From contig CAYXRK010000126.1 in assembly GCA_964467615.1 (NCBI GenBank), forward strand, positions 1 to 13,773: DNA of 13,773 bases, written 5' to 3'. The translations under genes and the position numbers were made by a program. How positions within the stretch are numbered: the stretch's first letter is position 1; each line of letters opens with the position of its first letter. Below the pieces are notes generated by a model. It made no database searches, was not told the DNA's origin, and saw nothing but the letters and a program-made list of their open reading frames with translations. The DNA comes from CAYXRK01 sp964467615 (GTDB taxonomy: Bacteria; Hydrogenedentota; Hydrogenedentia; Hydrogenedentales; GCA-2746185). Shown here piece by piece: positions 7,294 through 12,971 of the stretch.

Positions 7294-7505
7294 CAGTATT
7301 TCTTCGGCGTTCCGTGGATGTAGTGGTCGTGATTTTCGGCGAAGTCTTCGGGCGTACCTTCGATAATTCCAGAAAACCGCAATAGACGCTTCCCAACGAA
7401 CTCGCTCTCGTCCTCGATAATTACGCGCACACGACACCCCTCCGGAAACGATGCGCCATTGTCGAAGACCACAGCGCCATTAACGATTTTGCCGGTTGCT
7501 TCCAT
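7251..7505 (-). CDS. VapB-like antitoxin partner of PIN2, C-terminally extended (copy A3)
   Basis: The first 70 residues match A1 and A2 and end in NHDHYIHGTPKKY. Where A1 has TGA the codon is TGG, so the frame runs on for 14 more residues (WWKSSGTPRIFSHC) inside the PIN2 start before a TAA. The ATG at 7505 is preceded by GAGGG. The extension is derived from toxin DNA read in another frame and has no counterpart in A1 or A2. It may alter toxin binding or antitoxin turnover, or be neutral. The antitoxin role is inferred from the pairing. Confidence 0.78.
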   Translation of the reverse strand: MEATGKIVNGAVVFDNGASFPEGCRVRVIIEDESEFVGKRLLRFSGIIEGTPEDFAENHDHYIHGTPKKYWWKSSGTPRIFSHC

Positions 7506-7532
7506 TGGAAAACCCTCAATCTATACGCAAAT

Positions 7533-7561
7533 ATTATGCGCGTTCTTCTCCACTGTTACCA
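7533..7561 (-). promoter_or_regulatory. shared-type promoter upstream of A3
   Basis: TGGTAA (7561-7556), a 17-bp spacer, and CATAAT (7538-7533) on the minus strand, with the -10 box 27 bp from the A3 start. The -35-like block covers the last codons and stop of the GNAT gene, so the promoter lies in the end of its upstream neighbour. Confidence 0.55.
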
Positions 7562-8161
7562 CCTCACCTCATACCCGACGCACAAATGCGGCTCGAGCGG
7601 ATGCTTGGTGATGACCTCGTACTTTTCCTTGACGAGCGGCCATTCTTCTGGCAGGCATGCGCCGTACATGTACTCAATGCCGATGCGGTCCTGCAGCATC
7701 TTGTCCGAGACGTCTTGCGGCGGCTTCATGCGGAAGCGGTAATGTCGGCCGATTTCGGGTAGGCCGAGCCGCGCGTAGAAGCGCTGGGCCTTTCGGTCTT
7801 GCGACCAATACTCGAGGCGGCGGAAACCTTTTGCGCCGGCGTCCATTTTGGCGGAGTCCATGAGCGCGCGGCCCAGGCCTTTCGCTGAAAACTCGGGTAA
7901 GCGGCCAAACTCAACCACATAACCGCCCGTACTGTCCGTCAGAAAGCAATACTCGTTAATCGCATTCTCGAAAATCGTATCGAGCAGGCCGACAATCTTC
8001 CCGTCCGCCACGGCTACGAGTTTGGTCGAGGGATTGCCCTCGTACATCGGACGTTCCTGGATGCTGTAGTTCCACGAATGCGAGATGCTCAGGATGATCG
8101 CGTGAACGCGCATCCATTCCAGCTCGTCTTCGGGGCGATACTCGCGAATTTCAAAGTCCAT
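7556..8161 (-). CDS. GNAT-family N-acetyltransferase
   Basis: A 201-residue protein with a GNAT fold, which transfers an acetyl group from acetyl-CoA to an amine. The N-terminus IREYRPEDELEWMRVH (5-20) is typical. Motif A, which binds the CoA pyrophosphate, is FSAKGLGRALMDSA at 91-104. FYARLGLPEIGRHYRF at 128-143 matches the late GNAT segment. The substrate cannot be told. It lies 50 bp upstream of A3 but is not a tRNA-acetylating toxin of the TacT/AtaT type by size or neighbours. There is no strong ribosome binding site, and the leader contains a CGCAGAT repeat. Confidence 0.85.
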   Translation of the reverse strand: MDFEIREYRPEDELEWMRVHAIILSISHSWNYSIQERPMYEGNPSTKLVAVADGKIVGLLDTIFENAINEYCFLTDSTGGYVVEFGRLPEFSAKGLGRALMDSAKMDAGAKGFRRLEYWSQDRKAQRFYARLGLPEIGRHYRFRMKPPQDVSDKMLQDRIGIEYMYGACLPEEWPLVKEKYEVITKHPLEPHLCVGYEVRW

Positions 8162-8171
8162 GAACGCTGTC

Positions 8172-8197
8172 CGCAGATGACGCAGATTATCGCAGAT
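8172..8197. repeat. CGCAGAT short repeat, three units
   Basis: CGCAGAT occurs at 8172, 8181 and 8191, spaced 9 and 10 bp. On the other strand it reads as repeated ATCTGCG, a known kind of intergenic repeat in diverse bacteria. It lies just upstream of the GNAT start. The function is unknown. Confidence 0.6.
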
Positions 8198-8234
8198 GTC
8201 TTTCTATCTTTTCGCCCAGCCTCGGCCCACAAAT

Positions 8235-8260
8235 GTCATTCTGAGCGAAGCGAAGAATCT
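8235..8260. repeat. dispersed GTCATTCTGAGCG...GAATCT repeat
   Basis: The element begins GTCATTCTGAGCGAAGCG and ends AAGAATCT, a widespread short intergenic repeat seen in unrelated bacterial genomes. It shares its ends (AATGTCATTC and GAATCT) with the palindrome at 2691-2718. It sits in the gap between the GNAT gene and the small membrane protein. Confidence 0.65.
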
Positions 8261-8295
8261 CTACCCATTAGTTCGAATTCAAATGAACAACTCAC

Positions 8296-8598
8296 TCACT
8301 TCGATCGCGACCATCTGCTCAATGCAAATAGGAGACTAAGCACGAAGCATGCAACGATCGCGTACCCCTCCGCGAGGATGATCGCAACGGCGAGAAAGGG
8401 ATCCCTCATGTCCGATACTAAACTCCCGATAACAAGGAACGTAACATTGCTAAGGGTTCCCGCGCAGAAGCTGAACCATAGATGTCGCTTTACAAAGTCT
8501 GCGTTGATCCGATTGGATAGCCGATGAAAAAGAAGAGAATACAAAAGACAGATTAAGGCAAAGAGAATAGGCGAAAGATATGAGGCTGAATTTTCCAT
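8296..8598 (-). CDS. small membrane protein, unknown function
   Basis: A 100-residue hydrophobic protein with three likely membrane helices, at about residues 8-24, 40-61 and 68-92. Basic residues follow the first helix (HRLSNRINADFVKRH), and it ends in a basic tail (SRWSRSK). I do not recognise a family. Base composition is clearly lower in GC than the neighbours (sample stretches of 35-43% against roughly 60% in the arg genes), which suggests foreign origin. The ATG at 8598 has no clear ribosome binding site. The coherent pattern of helices argues that the gene is real. Confidence 0.55.
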   Translation of the reverse strand: MENSASYLSPILFALICLLYSLLFHRLSNRINADFVKRHLWFSFCAGTLSNVTFLVIGSLVSDMRDPFLAVAIILAEGYAIVACFVLSLLFALSRWSRSK

Positions 8599-8758
8599 GA
8601 GTATTTGGCTGCCGTGAAGTGAGTAATCCGTTTTTCAACTACGGATGCCGTGCGTTCCGCTTTGAAGTTCCCTCGGTGAAGTATCGCAGACATCATCCAA
8701 GGTTTTCCCCGACTCTCCCCCAAAGCATCAGCCCCGGCCAGCGCAACGGCCAACTGAG

Positions 8759-8784
8759 GGTGGGGAACTGTTAGAATCCCCACC
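8759..8784 (+). promoter_or_regulatory. inverted repeat around an extended -10 box upstream of the ABC/HD-GYP operon
   Basis: GGTGGGGA (8759-8766) and TCCCCACC (8777-8784) are perfect 8-bp arms separated by 10 bases. Between and into them lies TGTTAGAAT, an extended -10-like sequence (TAGAAT at 8772-8777), 34 bp upstream of the ATG at 8812. No good -35 is visible. It could be an operator over the promoter or, if transcribed, an mRNA hairpin. Confidence 0.45.
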
Positions 8785-8811
8785 TGCAACAAGGAAAAGT
8801 TTGGAGTTTGC

Positions 8812-9828
8812 ATGAGTATCCGCTGGAACGGTCCTATTCTCGGGTGCGCGTTGATCCTGGCATGCTTTGGGTTGGGGGCGTGCTCGTCGAAGGAAGTTGT
8901 TGTGGTGTACAGCCCGCACGGGGCGGACATCCTGCGCGACTACGAGGCACTGTTCGAGGCGAAGTATCCCGAGGTGGATATGCAGCCGCTCGACATGGGA
9001 TCGCAGGAGGTGTACAACCGGGTGCGAGCGGAGAAGAATAGGCCCGCGTGCGACGTGTGGTGGGGCGCGCCGAGTACGATGTTCATGCAAGCGGCGAAGG
9101 ACGGCCTGCTCGATGTGTACACGCCGGCCTGGGCCGATAAGGTGACGCCCGCGCACAAGGACGCTAACGGATCCTGGTTAGGCACGCACCTGACGCCGTT
9201 GTGCATCATGTTCAACGAGCGCATGTACAGCGCCGAGACCGTGCCGCAGACGTGGGATCAACTGCTCGATCCGGCGTGGGCGGGCAAGATCACGATGCGC
9301 AAGCCGCTTCCCTCGGGGACGATGCGGACGTTTATCGGGGCGATGGTGCTCCGCGCGCCGAACGAGGAGGCCGGGTTCGAGTTTCTACGCGTATTGCACA
9401 AGTCGACGAAGGCGTACATGGAAACGCCGCAGATGTTGTTCGATCACCTCAAGCGCAACGAGGAGATGATCACGGTGTGGATCATGCCGGACGCGGTCTT
9501 GCAGCGCGAGCGACACGGCTATCCGTTCGGCTACGTGCTGCCGCCGCCTACACCGGTGTTCGCCGAGGGCATCGCGATCGTCAAGGGCGCGCCGCACCGG
9601 GCCTGGGCGGAGAAGTTTTTGGAGTTCGTCACGACTCCCGAGAACTTGGCGCACCAGGCGAACGAGTATGGCAAGATTCCGGCGCGCACGGACATTGATC
9701 CCACGACGTTGCCGGAGTGGATGGTGAAGCAACCGATTGACGAAATGCCGATCGACTGGGAAGCGTTTGCCGCGAAGGAGAAGGAATGGTGCGAGCGATG
9801 GGAGCGGGAGGTGTATAGCGGGACATGA
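8812..9828 (+). CDS. ABC transporter substrate-binding lipoprotein, ferric-iron (AfuA/FbpA) type
   Basis: A 338-residue extracytoplasmic solute-binding protein. The signal peptide runs through GCALILACFG and ends in the lipobox LGAC at 21-24, so C24 would be lipidated and anchor it to the membrane. VVVYSPHGADILRDYEALFE (30-49), DVWWGAP (81-87) and WDQLLDPAWAGKI (138-150) are typical of the iron/thiamine/polyamine-type binding proteins. A ferric-iron ligand is likely but not certain. The start has GGAG five bases upstream. It overlaps the ATPase gene by 4 bp (ATGA). No permease follows. Confidence 0.88.
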   Translation: MSIRWNGPILGCALILACFGLGACSSKEVVVVYSPHGADILRDYEALFEAKYPEVDMQPLDMGSQEVYNRVRAEKNRPACDVWWGAPSTMFMQAAKDGLLDVYTPAWADKVTPAHKDANGSWLGTHLTPLCIMFNERMYSAETVPQTWDQLLDPAWAGKITMRKPLPSGTMRTFIGAMVLRAPNEEAGFEFLRVLHKSTKAYMETPQMLFDHLKRNEEMITVWIMPDAVLQRERHGYPFGYVLPPPTPVFAEGIAIVKGAPHRAWAEKFLEFVTTPENLAHQANEYGKIPARTDIDPTTLPEWMVKQPIDEMPIDWEAFAAKEKEWCERWEREVYSGT

Positions 9829-10559
9829 GCCGGGTAACGTTGGAATCGATCACAAAGCTCTATCCCGAAGGCGGAGGCGTTCGCGCGTTCTCGTGCGATA
9901 TCGCCGACGGCGAATTCTTTGCCTTTCTCGGGCCGAGCGGCTGCGGCAAGACGACGACGTTGCGCGTGTTGGCGGGCCTCGAGACGCTCGACTCGGGCCG
10001 CGTCCTGATTGATGGCCGCGACGTAACGAACGTCCCGCCGGAGAAACGAAACGCCGCGATGGTTTTTCAAAGCTATGCGTTGTTTCCGCACATGAACGTG
10101 TTCGAGAACGTCGCGTTCGGCCTTCGCGCGCGAAAGATGCCGAAGACGGAAATCACGCCGCGCGTCGAGGAGTCGCTCGAACTTGTACAACTCACCGGTA
10201 TGGGCAAACGGCGCGTGACGGAGTTGAGCGGCGGCCAACAGCAACGCGTCGCGCTCGCGCGGGCGCTCGCAGTGCATCCGGGCATATTGCTGCTGGATGA
10301 ACCGCTGAGCAATCTCGACGCCGAGCTTCGATATTCGACGCGCAAGCAGCTCGCCGAACTTCAGGAGCGCGTCGGTTTTACGGCGGTATACGTCACGCAC
10401 GACCAGGAAGAAGCGATTGAATTGGCGGATCGGATCGCCATTCTGAAAGACGGGACGTGCCACCAGATCGGAACGCCGAGTGAGATTCTCGGTTCGCCCG
10501 CGACGCCGTTTGTCGAGTCGTTCCTCGAACGGCAACGGCAGCTGTTGCGGCGGTCCTAA
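9825..10559 (+). CDS. ABC transporter ATP-binding protein (FbpC/PotA-like)
   Basis: A 244-residue ATPase with every ABC motif: Walker A GPSGCGKT at 36-43, Q-loop Q82, signature LSGGQ at 134-138, Walker B LLLDEP at 155-160, D-loop SNLD, and H-loop H192. The closest style is the iron/sulfate/polyamine importer group, but the protein lacks the C-terminal TOBE domain that brings those to about 350 residues. The 4-bp overlap with the binding-protein gene and one-base overlap (TAATG) with the HD-GYP gene suggest a single mRNA. It needs a permease encoded elsewhere to act as an importer. Confidence 0.93.
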   Translation: MSRVTLESITKLYPEGGGVRAFSCDIADGEFFAFLGPSGCGKTTTLRVLAGLETLDSGRVLIDGRDVTNVPPEKRNAAMVFQSYALFPHMNVFENVAFGLRARKMPKTEITPRVEESLELVQLTGMGKRRVTELSGGQQQRVALARALAVHPGILLLDEPLSNLDAELRYSTRKQLAELQERVGFTAVYVTHDQEEAIELADRIAILKDGTCHQIGTPSEILGSPATPFVESFLERQRQLLRRS

Positions 10560-11560
10560 TGGCGTCGTCGTACGCTGCGGATTTTCTGTCGGCGGTCCGT
10601 GAAGGCCGGAGTCATATTCCGATTCCGCTCGACTCGCTTCGCCTCGATTCGGTCACGGGTTTCGACATTTACATCCAGCCGCGATCGGGCGAGACCATGG
10701 TGTTGTACGCGAAGCGAGACGTCGCGTTCGGCCTAGCGGCGCTACGGCGGCTGCAACAGAGCCACGTCCAATATGTGTACATCGACGCTGCGCAGCAGGG
10801 CGAGTACCGGCTGTACATTGAGTCTCATATGCCCGACATTCTCGGCGATCCGTCGATTCAGGTAGCGGAAAAGGCGGAAATTCTCTACACGTCGGCGCAG
10901 GGCCTGCTCAAAGAGCTACTTGCTGATCCACTGACCGTGGAAGGTGTCGATCGAGGCCGAGGAATCGTCGAGTCCACTGTCGGATTTCTTCGGTCTCAAC
11001 GGCGCGCGCTGCGGCAGTTAATTACGGGGGCCTCGTACGACTACTACTCTTACACCCATGGCGTAAATGGGTGTGTCTATTGTATCGCGCTCGCCCGGCG
11101 CGCGGGCTACACGGACCCGGCGATTCTGGACGACTTTGGCCTGGGCGTGCTGTTTCGCGACATCGGGATGAGCCTGATTGATCGGTCGATTGCCGTGCAC
11201 GCCGGCAAGCTGACGCCGGAACAATTCGAGGCCGTGAAGCAGCATGTCGTGTTGGGTCACCAGGCGCTGGAAGAACTTGGGGGTGTCGGAGAGACGGCCA
11301 AGGACGTGGTGCGCCATCACCACGAGAAATTGAACGGCCGCGGTTACCCAGACGGTCTGGCCGGCCCTGAAATCCACCCATTGGTCCGTATCTGCACGAT
11401 TGCCGATGTGTTTGACTCGCTCACGACGAACCGGACGTACCGGCGGGCGCTGAGCACCTATAAGGCGCTGCAATTCATGGGGAAGGAACTATGCGACGAG
11501 ATTGATATGGATTTGCTCCGCAAGTTCATTCACATGTTCGGCTTTCCCGATCAGGAATGA
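10559..11560 (+). CDS. HD-GYP domain protein with altered HD motif
   Basis: A 333-residue cytoplasmic protein. The N-terminal part (about 20-90) resembles regions that precede HD-GYP domains, and an HD-GYP domain spans about 160-330. HD-GYP domains normally hydrolyse cyclic di-GMP at a metal centre. Conserved pieces are H167, the QHVVLGHQ segment at 228-235, HHHEKLNGRGYPDGL at 253-267, and IADVFDSLTTNRTYRRA at 281-297. The usual HDIGK is RDIGM, so the metal-binding His is R200 and the Lys is M204, and the D of DGxGYP is N259. Catalysis is doubtful; it may bind c-di-GMP or act as a scaffold. It is translationally coupled to the ATPase. Confidence 0.9.
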   Translation: MASSYAADFLSAVREGRSHIPIPLDSLRLDSVTGFDIYIQPRSGETMVLYAKRDVAFGLAALRRLQQSHVQYVYIDAAQQGEYRLYIESHMPDILGDPSIQVAEKAEILYTSAQGLLKELLADPLTVEGVDRGRGIVESTVGFLRSQRRALRQLITGASYDYYSYTHGVNGCVYCIALARRAGYTDPAILDDFGLGVLFRDIGMSLIDRSIAVHAGKLTPEQFEAVKQHVVLGHQALEELGGVGETAKDVVRHHHEKLNGRGYPDGLAGPEIHPLVRICTIADVFDSLTTNRTYRRALSTYKALQFMGKELCDEIDMDLLRKFIHMFGFPDQE

Positions 11561-11644
11561 TTCCCGATCGAGAAGTCATCGAGCAGTAGAACACGTCGCG
11601 GTGCGCCGCGGTGAATTATGGCGGCCTCACCTGCGAGAAGAACA

Positions 11645-11694
11645 TATTCCGCGCGCAATTGGATCACGTTTTCTATCGAATTGCGCGCGTAATA
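11645..11694. terminator. long inverted repeat between convergent genes (possible bidirectional terminator)
   Basis: Arms 11645-11660 (TATTCCGCGCGCAATT) and 11679-11694 pair over 16 bp with one mismatch, around an 18-base loop. The stem lies between the end of the HD-GYP gene and the end of the convergent acyl-CoA dehydrogenase gene, the usual site of a two-way terminator. Neither side has a clear U-tract, so a mobile-repeat or protein-binding role is also possible. The 147-bp gap holds no gene I can support. Confidence 0.5.
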
Positions 11695-11707
11695 CGGTTG
11701 AGCCCGG

Positions 11708-12907
11708 TCACTTCAACTGATCGCGCGAGTAGCCGAGGATGTTGCGGGCGATGATGAGCATTTGGATTTGGCCGGTGCCCTCGAAGAGGTCGGTGATTTT
11801 GGAGTCGCGCATCCATTTTTCCACGAGCCACTCCTGAGCGTAGCCGAGCGGTCCAAGTAGCTCGACGCACTTCTGCGTCACGAGCGTCGCGGCCCGTCCG
11901 GCTTTCGCTTTTGCCATCGACGCTTCCAAGCTGTTCCGGATTCCCCGGTCCGCCATGCTCGCCGCGCGCCATGTCAACAGCCGCGCCGCCTCGAGGTTTG
12001 CCTCCATGTCGAACACGGATTGTTGCACGGCGCTGAGCGCGTGTTGGCCTGAATCGTAAGGGAATGTGTGGCCTTCCTCTTCGAGCTTGGCCTTTGTAAA
12101 CTCGAGCGCGGCGCGAGCTACGCCCAAGGCTTGCGAGGCCACCATTGGCCTTGTGTTGTCGAACGTCTGCATGACGCCGGCGAAGCCCTTTTCTGGCAGG
12201 ATTTCCGGCGTGCCGAGCAGGTTTTCGTAGGGGATGCGACAGTCTTCGAACTTTATCCACGCGGTATCGGACGCGCGGATTCCGAGTTTCTTCTCGAGTT
12301 TGAGGAGAGTGTAGCCGGGGCGAGATTTTTCGATCACGAAACTCTTAATCGCCGGACGGCCGACGCTTTTGTCCAACGTGGCCCATACGACCACCGCGTC
12401 GCAAAACCCGCCGCCCGTGATGAAAATCTTATCGCCGTTGATCACCCACTCCTTCGTGGTCTCGTCGAGTTCCGCTGTCGTTGTGATCGACGCGGTGTCC
12501 GAGCCGCAGCCAGGTTCAGTGATGGCCATCGCGCAGTAGAGTTTGCCGAAACGATCTTTTTGTTCCATGGTCCCGACGCCGCTGATGGCGGCGTTGCCCA
12601 GGCCCCGGCCTGGGAGCGCGATGGTGAGACCCACGTCGCCCCAGCACATTTCTTCGACGGCAACGACGCTCGATATGCCACGAAAGCTGCGGCGCACGGG
12701 GCCATCGCCTTCCGGCACGATACCCTTTTCCCCCGGTGCGCGGTTCATTCCGATGATTTGCGACACTTGGACGAGTTCGTCCTTGTGATCGTGTTCGTGA
12801 TCGTAGGTGTCATACTTTTTCGAGATGGGGCGCAACATGTTCTCGCTCACCATGTGGGCCATCATCTGCATCTGCTTTTCACTTTCGGTCAATTCGAAAT
12901 CAATCAT
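11708..12907 (-). CDS. acyl-CoA dehydrogenase
   Basis: A 399-residue FAD-dependent dehydrogenase that introduces the alpha-beta double bond in an acyl-CoA, passing electrons to ETF. Visible features are AITEPGCGSDTASITTTA at about 128-145, the FAD/substrate signature; the middle beta domain with WVINGDKIFITGG; KKLGIRASDTA; and the C-terminal FEGTGQIQ, whose E376 is the expected catalytic base. CVELLGPLGY precedes it, as usual. The substrate chain length cannot be told. The ATG at 12907 is preceded only by a weak GAGAG. It lies 62 bp downstream of a second acyl-CoA dehydrogenase in the same direction, probably one operon. Confidence 0.93.
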   Translation of the reverse strand: MIDFELTESEKQMQMMAHMVSENMLRPISKKYDTYDHEHDHKDELVQVSQIIGMNRAPGEKGIVPEGDGPVRRSFRGISSVVAVEEMCWGDVGLTIALPGRGLGNAAISGVGTMEQKDRFGKLYCAMAITEPGCGSDTASITTTAELDETTKEWVINGDKIFITGGGFCDAVVVWATLDKSVGRPAIKSFVIEKSRPGYTLLKLEKKLGIRASDTAWIKFEDCRIPYENLLGTPEILPEKGFAGVMQTFDNTRPMVASQALGVARAALEFTKAKLEEEGHTFPYDSGQHALSAVQQSVFDMEANLEAARLLTWRAASMADRGIRNSLEASMAKAKAGRAATLVTQKCVELLGPLGYAQEWLVEKWMRDSKITDLFEGTGQIQMLIIARNILGYSRDQLK

Positions 12908-12950
12908 GCTCTCGTCAACCTATCGTCTCTAGCACCAATAACGTCGCTCG

Positions 12951-12971
12951 CTGAACATCGAACATTGAGCT
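12951..12971. repeat. 7-bp tandem repeat, three units
   Basis: CTGAACA, TCGAACA and TTGAGCT are three adjacent heptamers close to the TTGAACn consensus of the array at 2769-2796. The last unit overlaps the stop codon of the upstream acyl-CoA dehydrogenase gene. This is the second copy of this repeat type in the window. Confidence 0.55.

Noticed and set aside
7294..7437. Upstream extension of PIN2 to an ATG at 7437
   Set aside because: The added residues lie inside the A3 gene in another frame and have no counterpart in PIN1, which aligns with PIN2 from the GTG at 7293.
8162..8295. CRISPR-like array from repeated CGCAGAT
   Set aside because: The units are only 7 bp and spaced 9-10 bp, with no spacers of useful length and no cas genes nearby.
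9531..10535. Minus-strand open frame of 334 codons opposite the ABC genes
   Set aside because: Antisense to two well-supported genes, with a low-complexity, Arg-rich translation and no motif.
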